A stretch of 64,000 nt of DNA from Bacteriovorax sp. BAL6_X (GTDB taxonomy: Bacteria > Bdellovibrionota > Bacteriovoracia > Bacteriovoracales > Bacteriovoracaceae): positions 186,001-250,000 of the forward strand of contig NZ_AUMC01000003.1 in assembly GCF_000443995.1 (NCBI RefSeq), in the 5' to 3' direction. Positions 16,618-25,575 of this stretch are shown here, piece by piece. The position numbers and the translations under genes were made by a program. Under the pieces are notes generated by a model. It did no database searches and was not told the origin of the DNA. It saw only the letters and a program-made list of their open reading frames with translations. Numbering within the stretch: the first letter of the stretch is position 1; each line of letters opens with the position of its first letter.

Positions 16618-18363
16618 TTATTGTGCTCCTAATTTCTTAGACGCTGAGTAACGATATCTTCTTGATATGATCTCAAAAATATTACTTGATTTATCTTTTG
16701 TAATTCCTGCATTTCTTTGTGCTCTTTTTGAGAAGTCTAAAATTTCTGCACTAGCATTTGCATTATCTTTCTTTTTCTTCTTTAGTAGGTGAGCGTACGG
16801 ATTTACGGCCTTTTTCTTATTCTTCTTTTTATTATCTAAACCGCTACCACCTCTAAAGTAGAGTCCATTATTTTTCGGCTTATATGATGCTGTATACTTT
16901 CCAACTTTTCCTCTTAGTCCTGAAGCGCGAGATTTTAATTTTGCTTCTGCGGATTTACTTTCACTAGTTTCTGGTGTGGCCGAAATTGCATTCGCTACGG
17001 CACCGTCAAATCCAAGTTTTCTCAGTCCCTCAGCTATTTTTGCATCTTTCTTCTTATAATTAGCAGGCAGATTGATCTTGTTTAAGCCTTCTTTTAGTTT
17101 ATCGTTTGCCATGGCAAAGATCTTTCCTGATGTTGACTTGAAGCTATTTGAGCTATCACCAGGAGTAGAGATACCATTTGTCATTTTATAGAAGTCATCA
17201 AGACTTGTTCCAAGTCCACCAGGAATGTACATTCCTCCGATCTTTGATGAAATTCTTGAATCGAGACATGAGTTCGTTTGACGACAAGTACAGTTAAGGT
17301 CTTCTTTTACATTATTATCGACACAGGTAACTTGCCAGTTATTATTCTGAGCAGTTCTCTGTCTAATTTGCGGATAACAATATTTAACATCATTCATTGT
17401 TTCAGGCTGACTACAGTAGCAATCACGATCTGAAACAGGGTTACACTTACCTTTACCACTTAATTTATTTGCTACATTGTTTAATTTATCAGCAGCATCA
17501 CCGTGCATTTTATGTTCCCACATATAGTAACTTGTCATAAGAGTTGAAGCACCTAGCTTTACCCAGTTACTCCAGCCGCTTGTGAATCCACCTTGTGTTG
17601 CCATCGAGGCAATATAACAAACAGTCGTTGCTCCCCAGCCTTTTCTTTGGATATCTACCGACTTCTGGCGGTCGCGATGAGAACGTGCCTGCTTATAAAG
17701 TGCCTGGCTTTGAGCATTTTCAACATCTGGCTCTGTTGCAAGGGCAAACTCATCACTTTTTTGTTGTGTTACACGTGCGATAACTTCTGCACCCATTGGA
17801 ATATATTGGCAGTAATCAGTACCTTCTTTCTCGCTTGCCTTGTCATGTTCTTCTTGAGCAGCATCAAGGTCTTTTTGTTCGACTTGAGTGTCGGCCATTG
17901 GTTCTGCCTTACCTTCTTGATCGAAACTAATACCTTTTTCACTGTATTTGGCCGCAACGTCTTTCTTAGTCACAACATCAATCTGATTGAATTTTCCACC
18001 GCCTCCAGCTTGAGACATGGCCGGCATAATAATAGAGTAGGCTTGTCCTACGGCCTTAAACATTGAAGGCGACATTCCCATGAATTTCTCACCGTCAGTT
18101 GCATCGCCACCATTTCTGATACTCTCACACTCTTGAGAAGTTCCACATTCCTCAGCCCACTTTTCATCAGCTTCTCTTTGCTGATAGCCGGCGTGTGTAT
18201 AATTCTCCATTGTATGTTTATCCTTGTCCGTAATATTTCCAGACTCAACATCGGCTTCGGAAGGAGCCTCATAGTTACTATTTTGTCCATAAGACAATAA
18301 TGAACTCGTTACTAATAGAAACGACACGAGAGTGGTAAATATTTTTGATTTTGGCCTCAACAT
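16618..18363 (-). CDS. Large Cys-rich exported protein, function unknown
   Basis: 581 residues. The N-terminus (MLRPKSKIFTTLVSFLLV then TSSLLSYGQ) is a cleavable signal peptide. The middle has a Gly-rich patch (AGGGGKF), a helical Lys/Glu/Asp-rich stretch (150-200), two short hydrophobic segments (near 230-270), and a cluster of eight cysteines within about 65 residues (near 305-370: KCNPVSDRDCYC...NCTCRQTNSC). The C-terminal 150 residues are very basic, with KKKNKKK and LKKKKKD runs. No known domain is recognised. It probably acts in the periplasm or at the surface, held by disulfides. Co-transcribed with the DCC thiol protein. Confidence 0.65.
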   Translation of the reverse strand: MLRPKSKIFTTLVSFLLVTSSLLSYGQNSNYEAPSEADVESGNITDKDKHTMENYTHAGYQQREADEKWAEECGTSQECESIRNGGDATDGEKFMGMSPSMFKAVGQAYSIIMPAMSQAGGGGKFNQIDVVTKKDVAAKYSEKGISFDQEGKAEPMADTQVEQKDLDAAQEEHDKASEKEGTDYCQYIPMGAEVIARVTQQKSDEFALATEPDVENAQSQALYKQARSHRDRQKSVDIQRKGWGATTVCYIASMATQGGFTSGWSNWVKLGASTLMTSYYMWEHKMHGDAADKLNNVANKLSGKGKCNPVSDRDCYCSQPETMNDVKYCYPQIRQRTAQNNNWQVTCVDNNVKEDLNCTCRQTNSCLDSRISSKIGGMYIPGGLGTSLDDFYKMTNGISTPGDSSNSFKSTSGKIFAMANDKLKEGLNKINLPANYKKKDAKIAEGLRKLGFDGAVANAISATPETSESKSAEAKLKSRASGLRGKVGKYTASYKPKNNGLYFRGGSGLDNKKKNKKKAVNPYAHLLKKKKKDNANASAEILDFSKRAQRNAGITKDKSSNIFEIISRRYRYSASKKLGAQ

Positions 18364-18464
18364 TAGCTAACCCCAATTATTTAGATTCCCTTTGATTTTA
18401 ACACGCTGTGGTGTCGCTCGGGAGGTCTGTAATATATGCCTCGTTAAAATATACGTGAATTCAG

Positions 18465-18585
18465 TAGGTTATGTGATTAATTACTTTAGAAATCTTAAAA
18501 AACGATGCACATTATTTGGGGCATCTTCTAGGGGCCATTAGTTGCCAAAAATACCTGAAATTGCTAGATTAAAGGCATAACCTAA
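18465..18585 (+). promoter_or_regulatory. Pair of DtxR-type half-sites upstream of regulator gene
   Basis: TAGGTTATG (18465-18473) and its exact reverse complement CATAACCTA (18576-18584) flank about 100 bp upstream of the DtxR-like gene. TAGGTTA/TAACCTA are the halves of the classical DtxR iron box. The right copy lies 16 bp before the ATG at 18601, suitable for self-repression. A full 19-bp box is not present, so binding is inference. The rest of the 237-bp gap 18364-18600 shows nothing else I can support. Confidence 0.4.
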
Positions 18586-18600
18586 TTTGTGAGAAATATC

Positions 18601-19173
18601 ATGGTAAATACATCAACAAAAGCTAATACTAATGACAAAAAACCTCGTGAAGCTGAGCTATCTCACTCTATGGTTCACTATCTTTTAGCTATACATAAGC
18701 TAAAAGAAGAAAAGGGTTATGCTAGAGTTACAGATATTGCCAAAGATTTAGGTTTAACTAAGGGATCAGTTTCAACGGCCCTTAATAATCTGAAAAAACG
18801 TAATCTAGTTAAAGAGGAAGATGATACGAAATTTCTTCTTTTAACTGATGACGGTCATGATGAAGTTCACAAGACTTTAACTTCTCGTACTCTTCTTTAT
18901 TATTTTCTGAAGGACTTTGTTGGAGTTTCAGAAGCAATTGCTGAAAAAGACTCTTGTATGATCGAGCACCTTTTAAGTGAGGAAACTAGTACAAAGTTCT
19001 TTGAGTTTATGAAGACACTTTCTTGCTCATGTGACGATCTTGCAAAAAGTGGTAAACTTCCTAAAGGTTTTAATTTTCAGACAACTTTAAGTCTTTGTGA
19101 TTACAAGACTGCTGAAGAATTCATGGAAGGTCAAAAGGGTGATACGTACTTACAGGAAGAAAAAGACGCTTAA
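18601..19173 (+). CDS. DtxR/MntR-family metal-dependent regulator
   Basis: 190 residues. A winged helix at about 22-90 (MVHYLLAIHKLKEEKGYARV, then DIAKDLGLTKGSVSTALNNL) is followed by the dimerisation/metal domain with DSCMIEHLLSEE. Cys119, Glu122 and His123 match the C-x-x-E-H ligands of iron-type DtxR/IdeR rather than the Glu of MntR. Other usual ligands near the N-terminus and in helix 4 are not conserved, so metal binding may differ. A CSC pair (132-134) adds thiols. There is no SH3/FeoA domain. I chose ATG 18601 over GTG 18589 because of GAGA upstream. It overlaps the next gene, tying the regulator to a transporter. Confidence 0.8.
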   Translation: MVNTSTKANTNDKKPREAELSHSMVHYLLAIHKLKEEKGYARVTDIAKDLGLTKGSVSTALNNLKKRNLVKEEDDTKFLLLTDDGHDEVHKTLTSRTLLYYFLKDFVGVSEAIAEKDSCMIEHLLSEETSTKFFEFMKTLSCSCDDLAKSGKLPKGFNFQTTLSLCDYKTAEEFMEGQKGDTYLQEEKDA

Positions 19174-19723
19174 ATTCTTATTTCTTTTAACACTGGTCAT
19201 ATCACTAACTACTGCATCGGCAACAGAGTATTGCTTTAATCGAAAACGACCTATTCATACTATTCGTATGGATTTGTTGAAGTACGTTATCGAGGGTGAG
19301 AAAATTAGAATTAACTCCCATAAGAACTGCTTAAATGTTGAAGTTAAGTCATACCGCCAAGAATTATTTCGAAAATTAGTAAACAAATACTTTCCAAATG
19401 AATTAGAGAAAAGCTCACTATCTCATTACACTCAAGAAATGTGTAAATTCAAAATGAAAGAAGTCACAAAGCTTAATGATAAGGTCAATGAGCAGCTCTC
19501 GGACATCATTAGCTCGCAAGGCAATGATTTTGAAATGGATTTCGGTGGTGAAGTCTATCACGTAATATGTAAGAAAAAGGGGAGTGTGTACCTTCTTGAT
19601 TTTAGAAATAAGAAGAATAAGGACCAATTAACGACCTTAACTTTTAGTCTGGGAAAATGGGTCGACTTAACTTCACTGACTAAGCTTGAAAATAAAGAAT
19701 ACTCTCTTATGGTGATTGAATAA
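19139..19723 (+). CDS. Small exported protein, function unknown
   Basis: About 194 residues. A basic N-terminus (RTYRKKKTLK) and hydrophobic core (FLFLLTLVISLTTASA) form a signal peptide, predicted to be cut before TEYCF. The mature part has four cysteines, many Lys/Glu residues and no recognised domain. The start is uncertain: GTG 19139 is the nearest in-frame start that keeps the signal peptide, and it overlaps the DtxR-like gene by 35 bp. The stop shares one base with the ATG of the following transporter gene (TAATG), so translation of the two is coupled. Confidence 0.6.
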   Translation: MIRTYRKKKTLKFLFLLTLVISLTTASATEYCFNRKRPIHTIRMDLLKYVIEGEKIRINSHKNCLNVEVKSYRQELFRKLVNKYFPNELEKSSLSHYTQEMCKFKMKEVTKLNDKVNEQLSDIISSQGNDFEMDFGGEVYHVICKKKGSVYLLDFRNKKNKDQLTTLTFSLGKWVDLTSLTKLENKEYSLMVIE

Positions 19724-20940
19724 TGAAAAATATTATTACGGCCGTTAAGGAGATCAATGCTGGTCTTTTTGGGTTATCTCAAGACGAGAGAAGAAATATT
19801 CTCTTAGTTACATTTACACTTTTTTTAGCTTTCTTTTCATACCCAATGATTCGCTCTAGCTCAACTGCTCTCTTTATTCAAAGCTATGGAGCAAAGAGTA
19901 CACCGTGGATTTGGTTATCTTCGGTAATATTTCTTGGTCTCAGTGTTAGTATTATTAATGAACTACAAAAGTACTTTTCTATTACGATAATTTTTAACGG
20001 TATTGTGGCAATTTCATTGGCCCTTATGGGTGGCTCTCTAATAGTACTTGGAAATGGCTTTGCTTACGGAAGTGGTGTTTTTGCAGTATGGAAAGAAGTT
20101 TATATTATTTTAGTTGTTCATTTATCATTGGGGTATCTGAATTCTGTTATTGATTTCAGAGTTGCAAAGCTCGTCTATGGCCCACTAGGGGCCTTGGGCT
20201 CACTTGGAGGAATCTTTGGAGGACTTCTTACAACAAAGCTGATGAAGGGGATGGGGGTTTTCTATGCTGCTTCTTGTGGACTACTCATTCTTGCTCTGGT
20301 CATTGTTATTTTTAGTTTTACCCAAAAGCAATTTTTAGCACTTAAAGAAAAGTCTCCAATCTCTTCACTTGCAGATAAGAAGCTTTATGTCTTTTTTATT
20401 TGTGGCCTAATTATTCTTTCCCAAGTGGTAATTAACCTGGCAAATTATAAATTTAATCTAGGACTTGAAATATTTAAGGATGCTAATGAAAAGGGTGCCT
20501 ATCTTGGTAATATTTATTCATCGATTAATGCCATTTCATTAGTTGTTCAAATTGTTATTATTCCAATTGCATTTAAATATTTTAAAGTTTCTTCAGTTCA
20601 TATCTTTATTCCATTTGTTTTCTTTGTCTTAATATTATTGGATCGACTGGAATACTTAGGTTTACTTGGAACAGCAATTTTATTTGTCGGTTTTAAAGGT
20701 TTAGATTATTCGATCTTTTCGGCGGCCAAAGAGATGCTATATTTTCCTTTGAGTAAAGAACAAAAGTACGGGGCAAAGTATGTTGTGGATATGGTTATTT
20801 ACCGTTCGTCAAAAATGGGAATTTCAGCTCTACTATTAGTGTTTACAAGTTTGGCTTTTACTCAAAATATGCTAATAATATCAGTGTTACTCTGGCTAGT
20901 TCTAGCGGCCTTTATGGCCATTAAATTTCGCACAGAGTAA
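19723..20940 (+). CDS. ATP/ADP carrier (NTT/TLC)-like membrane transporter
   Basis: 405 residues, about 11-12 hydrophobic segments. Similarity to the nucleotide translocases of Rickettsia, Chlamydia and plastids is seen best in AAKEMLYFPLSKEQKYGAKY, followed by VVDMVIYRSSKMG, and in the N-terminal pattern F-x-x-YPMIRSSSTALFIQSYGA. The protein is shorter than the roughly 500-residue classical carriers, as in the broader bacterial group with MFS-like fold. Transport of nucleotides is possible but unproven; a general MFS permease is the alternative. Third gene of the overlapping regulator/exported protein/transporter unit. For an organism that grows inside another cell, a carrier of host nucleotides would be apt. 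Confidence 0.65.
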   Translation: MKNIITAVKEINAGLFGLSQDERRNILLVTFTLFLAFFSYPMIRSSSTALFIQSYGAKSTPWIWLSSVIFLGLSVSIINELQKYFSITIIFNGIVAISLALMGGSLIVLGNGFAYGSGVFAVWKEVYIILVVHLSLGYLNSVIDFRVAKLVYGPLGALGSLGGIFGGLLTTKLMKGMGVFYAASCGLLILALVIVIFSFTQKQFLALKEKSPISSLADKKLYVFFICGLIILSQVVINLANYKFNLGLEIFKDANEKGAYLGNIYSSINAISLVVQIVIIPIAFKYFKVSSVHIFIPFVFFVLILLDRLEYLGLLGTAILFVGFKGLDYSIFSAAKEMLYFPLSKEQKYGAKYVVDMVIYRSSKMGISALLLVFTSLAFTQNMLIISVLLWLVLAAFMAIKFRTE

Positions 20941-20971
20941 TGCCTTTAATAAAATTCGTTTAGGAGTTTAT

Positions 20972-23005
20972 ATGTCTAATCCATTATTAGAAAAATTTAC
21001 AAATCCACATGGTGCAAGGCCATTTGATACAATCAAAAATGAGCACTATATGCCGGCCATTAAAGAGGCCATCAAAATGCACAAAGAAGAAATCGAAGCG
21101 ATTAAAAACTTTGATGGTGAACTTACATTTGCAAATATCATTGAGCCATATGCAAATTCAGGAAGTGCAATTGAAGATATTTCAATGATCTTTTTTAACC
21201 TAAAGTCAGCAAACACAAATGATGAGATGAATGAAATCGCAAAAGAATTCTCACCATTATTAACTGCTCATGGTAACGACGTTAACCTTGATGCTGATCT
21301 TTTTGCTAAGGTTAAAGTTGTTTTTGATAACAAAGAAAATGAAGACTTAAACGCTGAGCAGATGACTCTTCTTACAAAGATCTATAAAGGATTCGTAAGA
21401 AATGGTGCTCTTTTAAGTGAAGAAGATAAGAATAAAGTAAGAAAGATTGATGAAGAGCTTTCTAAGCTAGGTCTAGAGTTTTCGGATAATCTTTTAAAAG
21501 AAACGAATAAATTCGAAATGATTTTAGATAATAAAGAAGATTTAGCAGGTCTTCCTGAAGGACTTATTGAAGCTGCTGCAATGACAGCAACTGAAAAGGG
21601 TCATGAAGGTAAGTGGGTATTTACTCTTGATTACCCAAGCTTTGGTCCATTTATTACATACGCGCAAAATCGTGAATTACGTAAGAAGATGACAATCGCT
21701 TCTGGGACTAAGTGTGCTAAAGGAGATGAACTTGATAATCAAGAAAACGTAAAAAGAATTGCTCAGCTTCGTTTTGAAAGAGCTGGAATTCTTGGATACA
21801 AGAGTCACGCTGATTATATCTTAGAAGAACGTATGGCCATGAGTGCTCAAAACGTTTTTGATCTTTTAAATAACTTAAAAGAAAAAGCAATGCCGGCAGC
21901 TGTTGAGCATATGGATGAAGTTAAAGCCTATGCAAAAGAACAAGATGGTGTGGAAGACTTCTCTTCATGGGACTATATGTACTACTATGAGAAGTTAAAG
22001 AAAGAAAGATATAGCATTGATGATGAAATGCTAAAGCCATACTTCAAGTTAGAGAATGTTCTTAATGGTGTTTTTGAAGTTGCAACTAAGCTTTATGGAC
22101 TAAACTTTAAAGAAGTATCTAATATTCCAAAGTATCACCAAGATGTTATGACTTATGAAATTACTGATCGTGATGGAAATTTCATTTCATTATTCTACGG
22201 AGATTACTTCCCACGTTCGTCTAAGCGTGGTGGAGCATGGATGACTGCATTTAGAGAACAATATGTACTTAATGGTGAAGATGTTCGTCCACATATTGCA
22301 AACGTTTGTAACTTTACAAAGCCAACAACGACGAAACCATCACTTCTAACTTTCAATGAAGTAACAACTCTATTCCATGAGTTTGGTCACGCTCTTCACG
22401 GTATTCTAACTAAGTGTCAGTACCGTATGCTTTCAGGTCCAAATGTATACTGGGATTTCGTTGAGCTACCTTCACAAATTTTAGAAAACTGGTGTTTTGA
22501 AAAAGAATGTTTAGACCTATTTGCTAAGCACTATGAAACTGGAGAGTTAATTCCTGCTGAATTAGTACAAAAATTAAAAGACAGTTCTAACTTTGGAGAA
22601 GGTCGTCACACGATTCGCCAATTAAGCCTTGGCCTACTTGATATGGCATGGCACTCAGGTGATCCATCAAATATTACAAATGTTGAAGAATTTGAAAATC
22701 TTGCAACTCAAGATGTTCAACTTCTTCCAAAAGTTCCAGGAACAATGGTTTCTACTTCATTTGGTCACATCTTTGCGGGTGGATACTCAGCTGGTTACTA
22801 TTCGTACAAGTGGGCCGAAGTTCTAGATGCAGATGCATTTGAATTATTCTTAGAAGAGGGGATCTTCAATACAACAATTGCAGATCGCTTTAGAGAGAAT
22901 ATCCTTGAAAAAGGTGGTTCAGAGCACCCAATGGATCTTTATAAGAGATTCCGTGGCCGAGAGCCAGAGGTTGATGCTCTACTTAGACGTGGTGGTCTTA
23001 TTTAA
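20972..23005 (+). CDS. M3-family oligopeptidase (Dcp/OpdA-like)
   Basis: 677 residues, full length for peptidyl-dipeptidase Dcp or oligopeptidase A. The zinc site HEFGH (469-473) in TTLFHEFGHALHG and the downstream FVELPSQILENW with the third ligand are intact. FGHIFAGGYSAGYYSYKWAE near the C-terminus is a family hallmark. It degrades short peptides in the cytoplasm or periplasm; no signal peptide is seen, so cytoplasmic. Dcp and OpdA cannot be separated with confidence here. It lies 31 bp after the transporter gene with a TAGGAG ribosome-binding site. RNA element copy B begins 5 nt after its stop. Confidence 0.92.
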   Translation: MSNPLLEKFTNPHGARPFDTIKNEHYMPAIKEAIKMHKEEIEAIKNFDGELTFANIIEPYANSGSAIEDISMIFFNLKSANTNDEMNEIAKEFSPLLTAHGNDVNLDADLFAKVKVVFDNKENEDLNAEQMTLLTKIYKGFVRNGALLSEEDKNKVRKIDEELSKLGLEFSDNLLKETNKFEMILDNKEDLAGLPEGLIEAAAMTATEKGHEGKWVFTLDYPSFGPFITYAQNRELRKKMTIASGTKCAKGDELDNQENVKRIAQLRFERAGILGYKSHADYILEERMAMSAQNVFDLLNNLKEKAMPAAVEHMDEVKAYAKEQDGVEDFSSWDYMYYYEKLKKERYSIDDEMLKPYFKLENVLNGVFEVATKLYGLNFKEVSNIPKYHQDVMTYEITDRDGNFISLFYGDYFPRSSKRGGAWMTAFREQYVLNGEDVRPHIANVCNFTKPTTTKPSLLTFNEVTTLFHEFGHALHGILTKCQYRMLSGPNVYWDFVELPSQILENWCFEKECLDLFAKHYETGELIPAELVQKLKDSSNFGEGRHTIRQLSLGLLDMAWHSGDPSNITNVEEFENLATQDVQLLPKVPGTMVSTSFGHIFAGGYSAGYYSYKWAEVLDADAFELFLEEGIFNTTIADRFRENILEKGGSEHPMDLYKRFRGREPEVDALLRRGGLI

Positions 23006-23010
23006 GCGTT

Positions 23011-23115
23011 CCGCAAAATTGGCCGCCCAAAGGCGGGCTATTGTTTGCGGCGCTAGCTCCCCAGTCTTTAGCTAATAAATTATTTCAACAAGCCGGGTTC
23101 AAGCCCGGCTTTTAT
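23011..23115 (+). ncRNA. Unknown structured 3'-UTR RNA element, copy B, with terminator
   Basis: CCGCAAA (23011-23017) pairs perfectly with TTTGCGG (23044-23050), enclosing ATT, a CCGCC/GGCGG hairpin with a CAAA loop (23023-23036), and TATTG. One base later is GCTAGCTCCCCA (23052-23063), identical to copy A. After 31 bases comes AAGCCGGG-TTCAAG-CCCGGCTT (23090-23111) followed by TTT, which should act as a terminator for the M3 peptidase message. The 13-mer GGGTTCAAGCCCG (23095-23107) is also identical in copy A. Positions 2 and 5 of the outer stem differ between copies but still pair. Confidence 0.6.
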
Positions 23116-23242
23116 ATTCAGGATGAATGGTATGTCCACGAAGGCAGGATCCGAGAGTGGACTGTTGTTTCTGGAGCCAAGGATGGGAAAGTTATCGCAA
23201 AAGAAAAGCGACACTTTAGCTTTGCTAAAGTTAGCAAAGGAA

Positions 23243-24304
23243 CTACTTATTAGCAGACTTTTTCGCCTCAAAAATCTCTTTAGCATGTGCCCAAGTAAAA
23301 TACTCCTTCGCATTCTTAAGCTCAAGTAGATGAGGAATCAACTGATTCGAATAGTCAATCGAACTCTCTTTTGGAAGCGCGGAAGGAAGATTATCAATGG
23401 CAATAATATTACACTCATGATCAATCGAACTTTCAATTTTATGAAGCGGATTATCCCAAGTTGTATGAACATCGTAAACAGGTATCGGGTTTAGCTCACT
23501 ATTTGGATCACAGCTAACATCACAAATATAAGATAGTTTTTTATTTTTCTCCATAAGAGACTTGTCTAGAAATGGAGGTATTTTTGATGTCATGAGAACT
23601 GTATTAATAAAAATATCAGCATTAAGAATTTCAGCAAATGGGCCACCTACTTTCGTTTCTTGAATATCCCAATTAATTGATTCAAGACCTAAGTCAGTAA
23701 GAAGTTCTCTTGCTCCACTTCCACAACGTCCTAGAGCACCAATGATAAAAGTTGAAGGGTTTTGTTTGCCAGTTCTTTTCTCATTGATAATTTTAAGCCA
23801 TTCATCTTTAGAAGAGTAGTGCCTAAGAGTGGCAGGGCCATTCGAAAAAAAGTTCTCAATACTTAGTGCTGCACCAACATAGCCGGCCCAATAACCAAAA
23901 GCAGCAACACGTCTTCTGTCTTCGTTGAGTAGGAATTCGAGATCGAATAGAGTTCCTGTACCATTTCGATAGCGATCAAAGACCTTCTGTGAACCATTTT
24001 GACCTTTGTAAATATGGGCAAAGTAAATGTGATTATGTTTTAGTGGAAAATCGTCAGTTTCTTTTAGTTCTTTTAAACCTAAAATAAAAACATCATCACC
24101 AACTGGAGCTTCAGTAATCCAAGCATGGCTTTCCTTTATTTCACAGCCTATCTTCTTGTATTCTTCGATTGGAAAAATTCGATCTTTTGATTTTTCTACA
24201 ATTACTTTATAACCGGCATCGATTAATTTTTTTGCATTTTCTGGCGTTAGAGGAGTTCTTTTTTCAAATGCCTTATCTTCGTCTCTTAACCATACTGTTG
24301 TCAT
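23243..24304 (-). CDS. Saccharopine dehydrogenase (lysine-forming, Lys1-type)
   Basis: 353 residues. The N-terminal alanine-dehydrogenase/PNT-like part has EKRTPLTPENAKKLIDAGYK. The middle carries HIYFAHIYKGQNGSQKVFDR, GTGTLFDLEFLLNEDRRRVA and FGYWAGYVGAALS, close to yeast Lys1. IIGALGRCGSGARELL is the nucleotide-binding loop. Lys1 oxidises saccharopine to lysine and 2-oxoglutarate with NAD+; most bacteria make lysine through diaminopimelate, so a related role (lysine or opine breakdown, carboxy-polyamine metabolism) is also possible. Last gene of the three-gene minus unit; ends convergent to the M3 peptidase region. Confidence 0.82.
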   Translation of the reverse strand: MTTVWLRDEDKAFEKRTPLTPENAKKLIDAGYKVIVEKSKDRIFPIEEYKKIGCEIKESHAWITEAPVGDDVFILGLKELKETDDFPLKHNHIYFAHIYKGQNGSQKVFDRYRNGTGTLFDLEFLLNEDRRRVAAFGYWAGYVGAALSIENFFSNGPATLRHYSSKDEWLKIINEKRTGKQNPSTFIIGALGRCGSGARELLTDLGLESINWDIQETKVGGPFAEILNADIFINTVLMTSKIPPFLDKSLMEKNKKLSYICDVSCDPNSELNPIPVYDVHTTWDNPLHKIESSIDHECNIIAIDNLPSALPKESSIDYSNQLIPHLLELKNAKEYFTWAHAKEIFEAKKSANK

Positions 24305-24325
24305 ATTTAATAACCTTGTCTTTAA

Positions 24326-25573
24326 TTAGATTTTATCTTGTATTGATGTATCCCTATCGACGGTTTCGTTGTTTAAGTTAAATAATGCTTTCATGTCTGA
24401 AAATAACATTCTCGGGAAAATTAGTGCACAGAATGCAATGCAGACGACGATAAGGATCTCTTCAGTAGCAAATTGATTTCCTACAAATGTTAGGATAATT
24501 CCGCCTAATATATTTGGGACAACAAAGCCAAGGTCTAGTAAGGCAAATATCCTCGCTAAGTACTTCGTTTCTACTTTAAGGGAAACATAATTTAGTTGAT
24601 TTGTAATACGAACGAATACAACAAATCCCCAAATCGCGAAAATCATTAACGTTGCAGTGTAAGAAGCTGTGTAGAGCCAAATGCCCATTAGAATAGGTTC
24701 TAAATAGAGAGTTGTAATAATTAATCTGCCAACAGGCTTGTCTTTTAAAATTGTAGAACTCGCCCAACCACCAAATAGGCCTCCAAGACCAAAGAGTGCA
24801 AGAGCTATTCCGTAGTCTTGCTTCGAGGCACCAAGTGTTTCGGTAAGATATGGTAGAATAAGGGGAAACATAAACCCAAGAACTAAGCCTTCAATGATGA
24901 CATTAGAAATGACCGCAAAGAGTTCTTTTTGTGTTCGAGCGTATTTAATACCGTTCTTAATTTCAGAAAAGAAACTCTCACTATCAACCTCTTGTTTAGG
25001 AGGGTTATAAGTTAAGTTCATAATAAAGTAGATTCCAACAATATAGGTTAGAAAATCGAGAGCGATAACTTCCTTTATTCCACCAAATGCTGTGAACATT
25101 GTTGCACCAAGAAATGGCCCAATCATGTGTAGAACAGCGAAAGCGGAACCAAATAGTGCATTGGCCCGATTCATGTCTTTTTGGGGTACAATATCATTTA
25201 CCATTGCTTGTCTTGTAGGATTGTACATCCCTGTGAAAAGGGCGATTAGTCCATCACAAAGAATGACTACTTCTGGAGTCTTGGCAAAGATAATTGTGAA
25301 AATAATTGGAATACGAATATAGTTAGTAAATAGAAGAACGCTCTTGCGATTATATTTTTCGCCAATGACCCCACCGATCAAGTTTCCGATTGTTAGAAAG
25401 AAGAGGAATACTGCACGTGCGGCACCTAGATAGCTCTTGTTATGATTTGATAATTCAAATACTAAGAGCATTAGCGCTGTTTCTGAAACAAATGAGCCAA
25501 GCTCTGATGTGAGGCCTGCTATATAGAGCCTTCTAAAATTTTGATAACGTAAAACCTTAGGAAGCTTGAACAT
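24326..25573 (-). CDS. MFS transporter, drug/siderophore exporter type
   Basis: 415 residues with about 12 hydrophobic segments. LPKVLRYQNFRRLYIAGLTS and GNLIGGVIGEKYNRKSVLLF (the loop 2-3 motif in variant form) place it in the MFS_3 exporter group (EntS/macrolide-efflux-like), as does MNRANALFGSAFAVLHMIGP in the middle. The substrate is unknown. It starts 2 bp after the nitronate monooxygenase stop and ends 21 bp before the saccharopine dehydrogenase start, so it belongs to one transcript. Confidence 0.85.
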   Translation of the reverse strand: MFKLPKVLRYQNFRRLYIAGLTSELGSFVSETALMLLVFELSNHNKSYLGAARAVFLFFLTIGNLIGGVIGEKYNRKSVLLFTNYIRIPIIFTIIFAKTPEVVILCDGLIALFTGMYNPTRQAMVNDIVPQKDMNRANALFGSAFAVLHMIGPFLGATMFTAFGGIKEVIALDFLTYIVGIYFIMNLTYNPPKQEVDSESFFSEIKNGIKYARTQKELFAVISNVIIEGLVLGFMFPLILPYLTETLGASKQDYGIALALFGLGGLFGGWASSTILKDKPVGRLIITTLYLEPILMGIWLYTASYTATLMIFAIWGFVVFVRITNQLNYVSLKVETKYLARIFALLDLGFVVPNILGGIILTFVGNQFATEEILIVVCIAFCALIFPRMLFSDMKALFNLNNETVDRDTSIQDKI

Positions 25574-25575
25574 AA

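Noticed and set aside
23041-23253. 70-codon frame reading GFKPGFYIQDEWYVHEGRIR in its middle
   Set aside because: It reads somewhat like protein, but its only start is a TTG inside the conserved stem of RNA element B, without a ribosome-binding site, and it crosses the terminator hairpin. A gene remnant is possible; not supported enough to list.
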